DNA of 64,000 nt, from the NCBI RefSeq assembly GCF_042453785.1, contig NC_091668.1:20309001-20373000 (forward strand), in the 5' to 3' direction. The position numbers and the translations under genes were made by a program. Under the pieces are notes generated by a model. That model had not been told where the DNA came from. It saw only the letters and a program-made list of their open reading frames with translations, and ran no database searches. The stretch comes from Malus domestica. Taxonomy: Eukaryota > Streptophyta > Magnoliopsida > Rosales > Rosaceae. Within the stretch, counting starts at the first letter, position 1. Each line of letters begins with the position of its first letter. Of the stretch, positions 31,898-43,220 are shown piece by piece.

Positions 31898-33398
31898 ATG
31901 GGTTCGAAAGCTCTAAATCCTAAGGCTCAGCCTTTTTTCTTGAACCGTTTTCAGACGCCTTATCTTCCTGCTTGGCCTGTATGCGCATATCGAATCGTTC
32001 ATCAGCCTAGATCCTTTTTTTGCCAACTGAACTTGGTCCAACCCAACCCAACTACAAAAAGGGTGCCGAGAAAGAGTGTTGAGAGTAAGAGGAATTTTGC
32101 TCCACCAAGGTCCAGAAACCCTTTGAAGAAGCTTGAAGATGAGAACCATGTAGTGGGTGCTCCTAGGGTTCTCGCCTGGGTGCCCAAGAAAGATCTGCCG
32201 GCTGGGAAGAGGTATACAGCGTCGTATCGGAAGATAAAGAAAGATACTGTGCGCGGCTGTGATGATGGCGGTGGCAGTGGCGGTGGTTGTGTAATTCCGT
32301 TTCCTGCAAGTCCTGATCTGGAAATTAGCTCCGGTCCTACCACGATCATGATAAAAAACATCCCAAACCAATTTCAGTAAAAACTCTTTATGTTCCTGGT
32401 TTTTTGGTTGGTCAAATTACTGTTCTTGGTTTTGTTTTTATTTTTCTTTGGTTATTTTCCGTACAAGCAGTAACTTTAGTGTTCGGATTTAACGTTAAGG
32501 TTCGGTTCTTTTTACTTTATCATAGCTTGTAAGCAGGAAGTAACTGTTTTGTCTTCCTATCCTTGAATCCTTTTGTGTTAGAAACAAGACGCAAGACGCA
32601 AGTTTTTTTCTGAGGGAACATGAAACACAGATATAAGTTTATATGCTGTTTTTTTATTTTTTTATTTTGTAAATCTGGTCATACAGAAAAGTTAATAATA
32701 TATATACTGTGCAGGAGGTGTGATTTGCTGACCGTCCTGAGAAATCACTGCCGTGATGAGAACCTACAGGCTTGCACCGAAGGTGTTACCACGAAATCTG
32801 AGTTCGATTTTGTTTATCTTCCAATGGATTTTAAGTAAGTTTAAAATGTTCAGTAACTGTCATTTTATGTAAGTTTAAAATGTTCAGAAACTGTGTTTTA
32901 ATTAATTAAATTGTAAAAAAATTGCTAATCTGTGTCCTTTTATCCCTGTAGGCAATTTTGGAACCACAAGAGGACTGCCAATCTGGGCTATGCCTTTGTT
33001 AATTTCACCAGTTTTACTGCTGCAAAGAGATTTTACAAGAAGTTTCACAATGAACAATGGAAGGTCCGCAGCAACAAGAAAACATGTGAAATCACTTGCG
33101 CTAAGGTTCAGGTTGACGTTCTACTCTTTTACTGGGCCGGTTTTTTATTTATATATAGTTTCGAATGTTTTATTTGATGGTTTGAAATCGACTGATGTTA
33201 TTGAGCTTTGATCATTTTGGTTTTGACGTGTTGTAGGGGCTCGAAGCACTGAAGAAGAACTTTGAGAGTAAAGTGTTTAGGTGCCACTCGGAGGAGTATT
33301 TGCCTGCGGTGGTGGAACCTCCATGTGACGGTGTTCTGCAGCAGCCCAAAGTCACTTCGGTGGGGACACGTGTAGGGTTGCCCTTTGTAGATTATTGA
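31898..33398 (+). CDS. MEI2-like RNA-binding protein (MEI2 C-terminal RRM-only type), copy A
   Basis: Four exons with GT/AG borders: 31898-32376, 32715-32834, 32952-33111 and 33237-33398, giving 306 residues. Residues about 148-260 form a MEI2-type RRM: TTIMIKNIPNQF (RNP2-like), CDLLTVLRNHC, a KSEFDFVYLPMDFK block and the RNP1-like NLGYAFVNFTSF, followed by NEQWKVRSNKKTCEI. The N-terminus is basic and proline-rich with no second RRM, as in plant MCT1-type proteins. These are nuclear RNA-binding proteins related to fission-yeast Mei2 and to TEL genes. Exon 1 carries a glycine-rich stretch (DDGGGSGGGC) absent from copy B. The stop follows VGLPFVDY, seven codons earlier than in copy B. Starting at 31898 gives the MGSKALNP terminus that copy B shares. 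Confidence 0.88.
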
Positions 33399-33699
33399 TA
33401 GGGTGAGAAGTGAGAGATGTGATGGTAGTGTGTGAGGAGAGAGTAGATGGGATGACCTGTGTTTTCACTCTCCCTAGCTTGAGTACTCTAATTAGCACTT
33501 CTGATTTTGTTGCAATATCTAGGGTGAAGTGAAAACATAGAGTTTATGATCATGACTAGTCTTGTTTAGTAGTTTATTTTCTTCTCTTAAGCTAAGTTTT
33601 AATTAGCATGCATGTGTAATGTTAATCTCGGATTTGCTTAATAATTTTTTCTAAGTTTTTATGTTTCATGTAGTTAAATAGTTTCTTAAATTTTCTTAA

Positions 33700-34205
33700 T
33701 CTCGTTTTTTCCATAGTCTAAAATATCCATAATATTCCTATATTTCCATCGAAATTTCCGTGTTTTTGGATTACCGATATTTTCGATATCATCGATATTT
33801 TAGATCTTGCTAAGTCATTCATGTATATTACCATGCAATGTATAAAGTGTAAAATATTGTACTAATTCATTATATATAAATGATTATGGTGTGTTTAAAT
33901 TTCTTTCATTAATTACTACATATTTTCTATACTTACAATATTTGCCAGCTCGCTATATAATCAACTTAAATCAGTTATATTTATCATGCAATGCATTTCC
34001 TTTCAATTTTTTTTGTGATAAACTAATAAATAATTGATTAAATAAATATCTTGCAAAGTTTCAATAAAAAATTTCAAGTTTTTTTTACAATTTTTGTGAT
34101 TTTTATTCAATTTTTATCGATATCAATAATATCCTGATATTTTCATTGAAATTTTCGTGTTTTTAGATTACCGATATTTCCGATATCATCGATATTTAAT
34201 ACCTT
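33700..34205. mobile_element. Fragment of the accgatatt-family TIR element, block A only
   Basis: It shares long stretches with the right part of the 40760-43220 element, including tgtaaaatattgtactaatt, ataaatgattatggtgtgtt and ttaccgatatttccgatatc. Block B reads across this point (near 62890) without it, so it inserted after the duplication. Confidence 0.65.
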
Positions 34206-34469
34206 TGTCTTTTCAAACATATTTTAAGGAATAAGTTATAAAATTAATTGAATTATAAAGGAGAGAAGGGTAGGTTGAAATTTGAGCCTTCTCCCTCGAT
34301 GGCATGCATATTTCCCATAGAAAAATTAAGGTCAGAAGACGAGAGAGCTATCATTCCTTAGTATAATGTGAAGCCAAGGGAGAGCGTCATACACGGCGCC
34401 CCAAACTGGAGTGAAGCAAATTTGGGTAAGCTTGACCTTGAGCTTGTTGCAAGAAATACCAATATGACA

Positions 34470-34478
34470 AAAAATAAA
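34470..34478. repeat. 9-bp target duplication aaaaataaa (left)
   Basis: Exact match to 35723-35731. Nine base pairs is the typical duplication size for Mutator-like transposons. Confidence 0.8.
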
Positions 34479-35722
34479 GGATAAAAAACTGTTTACTACC
34501 CTCATGTTTTGTGGTTTTCAACATTTAGTACATTAAGTTTTTTTCGTCTCAGATTCATACCTAAAGTGTAAATTTTAGAACAGTCTCATACATCCGTTAG
34601 TCAAACTGTTAAATTTGCCGTTAATTGTGACGTGGCGCCCATGTAGACAATGATTGGACGCTACGTGTTATTCACATTTTTTTTTCTTTCTTCTTCTTCC
34701 TTCTTCTTCTGCAACTTTTTTTTTCTTCCTTCTCCTTCTTCCTTCCTCCTTTTTTTTTTCCTCCTTCTCCTTCTTCCTTCCTCCTTCTTCCTTCCCCTTC
34801 TTCTCCTTCTTCCTTTTTCTTCCTTTTCCTTCTCCTTCTTCTTCCTCCGAATCTGGGGAAGATGAAGGTTTTTTTTTTTCTCTTCCTCCTTCTTCTCCTT
34901 CTTCTTCCTTCTTCTTCCTTCTTCTTCTTCTTCTTCTTTCTCCTTCTTCTCCTTCTTCCTTCTTCTTGCTCCAAATCTGGAGAAGATGAAGGTTTTTTTT
35001 TTCTTCTTCTTCTTCCTCCTTCTTCTTCCTTCTTCTTCTTCTTCCTCCAACTGCAACTTTTTTTTTCTTCCTTCTTATTCTTCCTCTTTCTTCCTCCTTC
35101 TTCTTCTCCTTCTTCCTTCCTCCTTCTTCCTTCCCCTTCTTCCCCTTCTTCCTTCCCCTTCTCCAAAAAAAAAAAAACCTTCATCTTCCCTAGATTCGGA
35201 GGAAGAAGAAGAAGGAAGAAGAAGGAATAAGGAGAAGAAGAGGAAGGAAGGAGGAAGGAATAAGGAGAAGAAGGAGGAAGAAAGTCGGAGGAAGAAGAAG
35301 AAAGAAGAAGGAGGAAGAAGAAGAAAGAAGAAGGAGGAAGGAGGAAGAAGGAAGAAGAAGAAGAAAAAAAAAAAAAAACTTCTCCAGATTCGGAGGAAGA
35401 AGAAGAAGAAGAAGGAAAAAAAAGGAAGAAGGAGAAGAAGGGGAAGGAAGGAGGAGGAAGGAAGAAGGAGAAAGATGAAGAAAAAAAAAGTTGCAGAAGA
35501 AGGAAGAAAAGAAAAAAAAAACAAACGTGGATGACACATGGCACCCAATCATAGTCCACATGGGCGCCACGTTACAATTAACGGCAGATTTAACAGTTTG
35601 ACTAACGGATGTATGAGACTGTCCCAAATTTACACTTTAGGTATGAATCTAAGACGAAAAAAAATTGATGTACTAAATGTTGAAAACCACAAAACATGAG
35701 AGTAGTAAACAGTATTTTACCC
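34479..35722. mobile_element. Mutator-like miniature element filled with TTC/GAA repeats
   Basis: 1244 bp, flanked by a perfect 9-bp duplication (aaaaataaa). The left end GGATAAAAAACTGTTTACTA pairs with the reversed right end GGGTAAAATACTGTTTACTA, and arms of about 190 bp match (including ttgtggttttcaacatttag and catccgttagtcaaactgtt). Between them lie about 490 bp of C/T-only strand (tcttcttcc-type repeats, about 34680-35165) and about 350 bp of the complementary G/A repeats (35175-35520). The whole element is therefore one large imperfect palindrome. Block B lacks it. It carries no transposase, and the long open frames inside it are artefacts of the repeat. Confidence 0.88.
34680..35520. 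repeat. Giant polypyrimidine/polypurine inverted repeat
   Basis: The top strand is almost pure C/T to about 35165 and almost pure G/A from about 35205. A few unique words (cagattcggaggaagaaga and its inverse) appear in both arms. Such mirror and inverted TTC/GAA tracts can form hairpins or triplex DNA and are prone to length change. Confidence 0.9.
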
Positions 35723-35796
35723 AAAAATAAAAACCCTGCAAAAGAAAACTGACATGAAATTGACCGCGTACTTTACTCCGGCGACTAGGAGCTATA

Positions 35797-35797
35797 G

Positions 35798-35828
<31 letters not shown>

Positions 35829-35838
35829 CATATATATG
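35797..35838. repeat. TA-rich microsatellite at the block A border
   Basis: A run of ta dinucleotides with interspersed catata. It begins exactly where similarity to block B ends (after ctaggagctata). Confidence 0.8.
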
Positions 35839-36110
35839 CGTAGATGCTGTCTTTTGGGCATTGGGAACAATGGGGAGGAAGGAAGCAAGTATTTCCTTTT
35901 CTTTCCGAGTAAGTGTTACAGTGGCATGCATGTATAATTTACACGTGTCTTGTGAATGTTTATCCAATGTCATAACCGTGATGAGCACCATTGTCCTTGT
36001 AAATTTGGCCTGCCATGCACTGTACCATATATAGCAGTTATCATATTTGAGGCATTTCAACCCATATGGCCTCTAATTCCATTCGCAAGACATTTCTACT
36101 GCAAATGATG

Positions 36111-36845
36111 TGTTTAAACCCGATTTTGCACTCGGCCTATAGGTTTGGAGTTGTTAGATTACAAGAAAGTTAAGATGATTTCAATAACTTTTTTAGATAT
36201 TATTATGGTTTTGATAATCATAGTATTGTCTGAAGGGTTATTGATAATTATCTTGAAAGTACTTGAAGACCAGGATTGGCTTCTGGATAGAGGTTGAATT
36301 AAATTGTATAATAGGACTAGGTTCATAATTCTAACTTGAGTCGAGAAATGCAAGGCTTGATGATGGAGCTTCGTGTGAGAATAATTTTGAATATATTTAG
36401 AGAATATGTTGAGAAATTGGAATATTATTAGTATTTTACCATTCGGCAGACTTGGGTATCAAAGAATTCATCTCTATAAATACAAGGATATTTGCAACGT
36501 AGAGAGACTTTTAACTTAACACCAAAAGTTCTGCATAAAACCTTGCTTTTCGGGAACCCTTCTCACACTCTGAGAAATCACTAACTGACCTAACTCCGCC
36601 CATCACCTCTTTAGTTTGGAGTAACAGCACTCTGTTAACAATCGGCAACATCTTCATTTTGGATTAACAGCACTGGAGCTGTAGAATCAGGTGATCGAAA
36701 AGTATCTTTAGTTTGGATTAACAACACTACTTCAAGTTTGGTTGGTTATCTATCCAAGTCTTTGCCATCAAGGAGTCTTTGATTCTCTCGCTAAAAGAAG
36801 TCATCTCGTTAGCCTTCTAGATGAAGTGATGTGTTACCAGGTTAT
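36111..36845 (+). repeat. Left LTR of the outer nested retrotransposon
   Basis: Starts TGTTTAAACCCGATTTTGCA and is similar over about 730 bp to 51070-51800 (shared words include gcactcggcc, ttagatattatta, ggattggcttct, tctctataaatac and agtttggagtaaca). The TATA box ctctataaatac at about 36472 lies in both copies. The exact 3' end is uncertain. Confidence 0.75.
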
Positions 36846-37170
36846 TTAATATTAGGCAAATAGAGAAACACATTGAAAAGTGCGAGGAAAATAAGGAGCA
36901 TAGGAAGCGAAAAAAATTCTTGATGCCCATGAAGAGAGGCGAAAATCCTTCGCTCACATTTTCAAAATGAAAGTTCCTAGTGCCTTACAAGAATAGTGGG
37001 TGAACGAAGACATGGCTCGATTTAATACCTGGCTAGATGAAAAACTTTTTCCTTACATCTGGAATACAAATAAATGGATTATCAATTTGGCTGAGGAAAA
37101 AGTTAGGCCTCTTGTTCGTTTGCCTAAAGGGAAAATATGGTTGGCCTGGAAAAAAATATTCAAGTTTCTG

Positions 37171-39942
37171 TGACACACCCCAACCCAGAACATCCATTAA
37201 GATTCTGAATCGAGATGTGCTAGCCGACACTTGGAAAGTGACGAAGCCATAAAGTGTGATGGTGTGGAAAAATGTGAATAAATTTATACCTAAGAGTGCC
37301 TAAATACCAGAGTGCGCTGGTGAGTAGGAATGAACCCACTTCACACGTGACATTAGAGCATAAGTAAGTACAGTAGAGTGAATAAGGATTATACCCTCAG
37401 AAGTAGCCACCTATCCTGAGATTTGCCAAGAATCCTCGTCGATACGAACTTTCAGCAATTAAAACCTGGAGGGGCGCAAAACGGAAAGTGTGAGTGGGTA
37501 AAAACAAAGCTTTTCAAAAACCATTTTAATTATCAAAGGTAATAACCCCTCGCCGTAAAACCTGTATACTTCCCAGAAAATAGCATGCATGTTTACATCT
37601 CAAAACCATATTCGAAATAACAATTCCACAAATATACCATGTCAAATCTCAGTAAGAAATAAGTAAGTCAGGTGGAATAAACCAATATGAAATAGTATGT
37701 TAGCCGGAGTCACCTAAAGTGACCTGTACAATTGAGACCATAGCTCATCAATCAAATCCTGCACACGAGTCGAAACCACCTAATATGGTATGTACAACAG
37801 GTTAGGTGTAAATAAATACGCTCAAATGCTACGATCACGTGAAGGTTGTGCAAAGTATCGCAAGTCACCTACGAGTCAGAACCACCTAATATGGTCTGTA
37901 CTATAGGCAAGCACCTGCCTTGGATCCAAGATGAGAGTGTGATGCGGGAGGTGAACGATCACGTGAAGGCTAGGCCATGTCCTCAGGCGGAGCACTAACA
38001 TCGGGGTGCAGGATAATAAGCTCTAAATACATCTCAACACAATTATACTCACTACCATCACTACCATCAATATACTCACCTGAAGCTTACCTGAGCGTCC
38101 ACAGCGTCAAGCAACAATATATATAACCATACTAATGCATAATCGAACATAGAGAGCATTTGACATGGCATTTCAAAATATAAAACCATTTAACTAAGTT
38201 TTCTAGGAAAAACACCAAGTGTGTGTGTGTGTATATATATTAAAAACCAAAAGCCCATTCACTGGTATATATCTAGGTCGTAGTCCCCAAGTCTTGCATG
38301 GCTACACTCGTCCTCTAGAAACATCTCACCTATATGTGAAACAACTAATTTAACGTTAATTCGATAGCACATATACAAAACCTAGGATTAATTTCTCATA
38401 CGTCGCTCAATTAGGGTGTTTGAATATACCATCGTGGCCTACTCAACCCCCACGAGCATCCTCAGATTTTTAAAATAATTTTTGGACTTAATCTAATTTA
38501 AGTGTAAAACCCAACTTAAAACTAAATGGACTTAATCCATTTTGAACATAAGGCCTAAACCAATTCAATGGCTTAGGTCCAATTTGAAATGGTTTAAAGG
38601 TTGGGCTGGCCCAACATATATATATATATATACATATAGGAATTGCTTAAGGGGAGGGATCCCCATTTTTTCAAAAAAATGGGGATACGCTCCCCACCGT
38701 TGGATTTGAATTAAATGAAATCCTGTGGTTGCGATTCTATGGCCTGTGTTTTAATCTCAACCACACAATTTCATTAAAGTCAATCTAACGGTGGGGAGCG
38801 TGTCCCCATTTTTTTTGAAAAAATGGGGATCCCTCCCCTTAAGCTCCCTGTATACATATATATATATATATTTATCCTCCTTCCTCCTTGCGAAAATCTG
38901 GACTTTTTCAGTTTGGAACGCAAGACTTCTAGAGCTCATTTCGAGCTCAATTCTCAACAAAAATCCATGATTCAAAAACCTAAGTAAAGTTAGGAATTCA
39001 GAGAATAGATCTATACCCATTTAGGGTTATGATATAAACAGGGTTTGCCAGAAAAGTGGTCTAAAAGTGGCCAAATGGTCACGGGTCCAAGAATTCCAGA
39101 AAACTGGAATTTTTTTCCTAACTTTCCTAGCTAGTTTCTAGTTCAATACTAAACCAAACTTGATGATTCAAAAGCCATTTTGAAGTTAGAAATGTAGAGA
39201 AGAGAATCATACCTTTAAAAAACCCAATGGAGAACCGGAGTTGGTTGGAAATCTGGTCTGAAAACGGTCAAACGACCACTGTTCACTTTCCACAAATCTG
39301 GGGAAATTCTTCCCCAAGATGAAATATGTATTAAATCACCTATAAACCTTCTATTTAAGATTAAAAACATCACTAGGAGTTCAACATGAGAAGGATTTGA
39401 GCTTGGAAATTCCAAACTTACCTTGGTCGAAAGGTTCGAGATTCTGACGAAGTTACCATACGAAAACTACACAATTTCAAAGGGTGAGAAAGGGTGAGTA
39501 TGGGGTGTGAGGAAGAAAGGGAGAAATTTTGATAGTTGCCGTAGGTGCAAATATGTATGTGCGTGTGTGTGATGTCGGGGATGAGATCACCAAGAGGAGG
39601 AGAGGTGCGAAAGAGTGTGAGGGAGAAAAGGAATTTTCCGGAATGAGGGGGAAAAAGGCACGGGTGGAGGGAGTAATAAGGCCCTTAATTGGGCCATTGA
39701 GTTAAGGCCCTACAAATGGGTTCAAAGAAGAAATAACCAACCCGAAATAATAGAATTACACTCATACTCGTTATTAATTCATGTCGACGTGCTTGTAACG
39801 TCGAGCACCATTTAATTTCGCGAGCGAGGGGATAATTTAAAACTATATATGTCCATTCACGTCACTAAATCACGAGGGCATTATTGTCATTTTACATGCT
39901 CGGTGATAAAATATATACCTTGATTTAGGACGGGCTATAACA
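37171..39942 (-). repeat. Left LTR (3' LTR) of the 13-kb element
   Basis: Plus-strand ends TGACACACCCC and GGGCTATAACA. It aligns with 46414-50344 in order throughout, apart from nested insertions, and holds a small palindromic insertion at about 38640. Confidence 0.88.
38640..38848. mobile_element. Palindromic MITE inside the left LTR
   Basis: GCTTAAGGGGAGGGATCCCC at the left is matched by the inverted ggggatccctccccttaagc at the right, and 'gctccccaccgttgga' pairs with 'ctaacggtggggagc' further in. The right LTR lacks it at the same site (near 49260), so it arrived after the retrotransposon. Confidence 0.8.
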
Positions 39943-41209
39943 ACCTACGTCCCCGGAATTTAAAATCATTTACTAGACAAAAGTAGTGAAAAGGCAGTAG
40001 AAAAATAAATACGTGAAGGAGATATCAAGTTAGAGCGGATGTATACAAGAGAATGTCATTCCGTCGCAATCGGATTGCAATTATTCCTCTTTCATACCTC
40101 CAAGCTCAACTTTCTTTCTCCTTCAATATCATGCCAAAATATAATATTTTATTAAAACATAGGGTCCAAAAATAGACGTATAAAACATAACATCAGAATA
40201 TTTATGTAATGAAGTAAAGTTAAAATAGTTGTACTGAAATAAAAAATGAACATAAAATATTTTTCACAAACGCACTCGTAGCGTAACGTACTTCGAAAAT
40301 AAGCATGTATTATCTTTGGGTCGAGCCCAAACAATAAATAACTAATTATATAAGTAAATACAAATACTAACGTAGAATGACCTACTTGTTTACTTGCTTA
40401 ACAAACCTAACAAATAAGTTATTGATATTATAGTCTGCAGCCTGCAATACTGACAACTCATTGTTGTCTCGATAAGCAAGTAACAATTCCCGAGGGTGCA
40501 ATATTACCATCATGCCCCCTATTGGGAATTACACATACATTGCCAATAACATAAAATTTCTACATCACAATCTCAATCATTCAAATACTCCTAAGTAGGA
40601 ATATAACCGTAGTTACCCATAACTCTAACAAAAGTAAGCGTCTATCAAATATGCACTGTGCATAAAGTCTCTGTATGTCAACTCCAATGGTACCATAGCT
40701 AAACCAAAATAGTAACCGTGGTTACAAGCAACTAAAATAAAGATAATGGTATGTTGCAACCATGGAAGAAAATGCCGATAATATCGGCGAAATATCGCCG
40801 ATATTATCGGTTTTTCGGGATGGCGATATTAAAAGTGGTATCCGAATGCTTTTCGGCCAAATATCGCGATATTATCGATAATATCGATAATATCGCGATA
40901 TTTTGGAAATATCGGCGAAATATCCATGGACGGTGGAATCGGAATCCGAGGCGACGTCGGAGAAGAACGCCGGAGACGGTGGGGCGATTCCCGGGCCGGT
41001 TTCGTCCCAAAAACCTTGCAAAAACACGAATCTTAACATCAATTTCACATATATACATCAGATTTCACGCATGCATAAACGATTCAAGGCAGGGTGAAGT
41101 CGGTTTAGGGTTTAGGGTTTCATGAAATCTCACCTGACGAAGACGAAGACGAACGATCCTTGCTCAGCGGCACACCTCTGACTTCACCTGAGCCACGATC
41201 AACGGCGAA

Positions 41210-41660
41210 GGGAGAAGAGAGATCGAGAGATCTGTGTGTGTGTGTGTGTGTTTGGGAGAAGAGAGATCGGAGATCTCTCTTTGTATGTGGGTGTTTGGGA
41301 GAAGAGAGATCGGAGAAGGGAGAAGAGAGATTGGAGAATGGAGAAGAGAGATCGAGAGATCTCTGTGTGCGTGTGTGTGTTTGGCAGAAGAGAGATCGGA
41401 GATCTCTGTGAGTCCGATCTCTGTGTGTGCGTGTGTTGGACTTGGATCCGATGTCAACCTGTGGAGCTCTCTGTGTGAGTGTGTGTGTGGGAGAAGAGAA
41501 GGGAGAAGAGAGATCGAGAAGGATGATCGAGAGAGAGAGAGACTGAGGAGCTCTCTGTGTGAGTGTGTGTGTGGAAGAAGATAAGGGAGAAAAGAGAACG
41601 AGAAGGATCGAGAGAGAGAGAGACTGAGGTTGTCTGCGTGCGTGCGTTGTGTGTGCGTGC
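41210..41660. repeat. gagaagagagatcgg / gtgtgtgtg compound microsatellite
   Basis: Units such as gagaagagagatcggagatc and ctctgtgtgagtgtgtgtg repeat irregularly. Long open frames on both strands here result from this simple sequence. Confidence 0.8.
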
Positions 41661-42239
41661 GATGTGTCTTTTGAGTGTGTGGGTTCCTCCTGTCAGGAGG
41701 ATACAACTCACTCAATAATCCCTGACAAGTTTTACAATTATTTGGACATGAGACAATTATAATTTGTATTCTTTTCAGACCATGAATGGTGGTCATTTGT
41801 GTGTGTGTGTGTGGGTTCCTCCTGTCAGGAGGACACATGACTCACTCCATATTCTCGACAACACGAACAATTATTTGGACAATTTCATGCAGCTTTTACC
41901 ATTATAATTTGTAGTCTTTTCAAACCATGGACGGTGGTTTCATTCAAAACCGTGTGCCAATATTGTTTTAAAAGGTGGAGTTTCAGAGTTATTGTGTTAT
42001 TCTTTCAAAGTTGTCATTGTGAAAAAATTTCAAGAGGTGGAGTATCAGTATCAGAGGAGCCTTTTCGATTATTTTATTTCCCTTACCCCTTTCAAAGTTA
42101 TTCCAGATCCAGAGCTTAAACACAAAGGGTTCCATATTTAAAGTAAGTTTACAAACTTATATTTATATTCTTATAATTTATACAACAACAACAAAATTTG
42201 TGTGAACTCGTATGTTAATTTTTTAAGTAATTAATACTT

Positions 42240-42600
42240 GCATGTTAGTTTTTGTAAGTAATTAAGTAATGTTAACAATTGCATGTTAATTTTTTTAAGT
42301 AATTAAGTAATGTTAATACTTGCATGTTAGTTTTTGTAAGTAATTAAGTAATGTTAACAATTACATGTTAATTTTTTTTAAGTAATTAATACTTGCATGT
42401 TAGTTTTTGTAAGTAATTAAGTAATGTTAATACTTGCATGTTAGTTTTTGTAAGTAATTAAGTAATGTTAACAATTGCATGTTAATTTTTTTAAGTAATT
42501 AAGTAATGTTAATACTTGCATGTTAGTTTTTGTAAGTAATTAAGTATTGTTAACAATTACATGTTAATTTTTTTTAAGTAATTAAGTAATGTTGTATAAT
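42240..42600. repeat. Tandem array with 82-bp period
   Basis: The word gttaacaatt occurs at 42271, 42353, 42467 and 42549 (offsets 82, 114, 82). Between them lies the alternating pattern gcatgttaatttttttaag / gcatgttagtttttgtaag. One unit carries an extra 32-bp subunit. Confidence 0.85.
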
Positions 42601-43220
42601 TATTCCCTAGGATAATTTTAATATGTTTAATGTTATTTATTATTTTATTTCCCTTACCATTTTCAAAGCCATTCCAGATCCATTCCAAAGCTTGAACACA
42701 AAGGGTTCCATATTTAAGGGACATGCAAATTTGTGACATGCAAAACTATTTTGGGGATTTATCATTTGATAACTACTCTTCACAATACACTCATTCTACA
42801 CATAGAGATGATGACGATAGTGACAAATTTGAACCTCATAGGAACTCTATGTGGTACTAAAGTGTAAAATATTGTACTAATTCATTATATATAAATGATT
42901 ATGGTGTGTTTAGACTTCTTTCATTAATTACTACATATTTTCTACACTCATAATGTTTGTCAGATCGCTATATAATCAACTTGATAATGTTAAATCCATC
43001 ATGCAATGCATTTCCTTCCATTTTTTTGTGATAAACTAATAGATAATTGACTAAATAAACATCCTACAAAGTTTCAATAAAAATTTCCAAGTTTTTTTTA
43101 CAATTTCCGTGGTTTCCATGTAATTTTTATCGATATCGATATTTTACCAATATTTCCATCGATATTTCCGTGTTTTCGGACTACCGATATTTCCGATATC
43201 ACCGATATTTTCTTCCTTGG

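Larger units (their letters stand above)
27616..35796 (+). repeat. Segmental duplication, block A
   Basis: Order and sequence match block B (55183-63246). Anchors include agttgcctgtaacagg at the left edge, tccagagtcgca, cgacgaaggccata, tacacgatggggcgatg, acacatgggtgtgcttttcc, the MEI2-like gene, gcgccccaaactggagt and actccggcgactaggagcta at the right edge. Several elements are present only here: a SINE at 27905, a MITE at 28675, a TIR fragment at 33700 and a TTC/GAA element at 34479. Confidence 0.88.
40760..43220. mobile_element. 2.46-kb TIR element with accgatatt/gatatcgg ends
   Basis: The ends CCATGGAAGAAAAT and (reversed) CCAAGGAAGAAAAT are inverted repeats flanked by TTGCAA on both sides (40754-40759 and 43221-43226), extendable to TTGCAACC. 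Both subterminal zones are dense in gatatcgg/ccgatatc words. The interior has a GA/TG microsatellite zone (about 41210-41660) and an 82-bp tandem array (about 42240-42600). No transposase was recognised. The class (hAT or Mutator) is undecided. It is inserted in the interior of the 13-kb element. Confidence 0.75.

Noticed and set aside
31913-32371. 152-codon minus-strand frame
   Set aside because: Antisense shadow of exon 1 of MEI2-like copy A.
34661-35627. Long open frames (up to 295 codons) encoding Glu/Lys/Arg- or Ser/Phe-rich peptides on both strands
   Set aside because: They are translations of the TTC/GAA repeat in all frames. Overlapping frames on both strands of simple sequence are not evidence for a gene.
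41101-41121. Interstitial telomere (gggttta repeats)
   Set aside because: Only about three units, inside a transposable element. Plant telo-box motifs of this length are common.
41164-41838. 224-codon minus-strand frame and 116-codon plus-strand frame
   Set aside because: They lie in a GA/TG microsatellite. The peptides are repeats of HTHTHR, LSLSLS and similar, with no domain.
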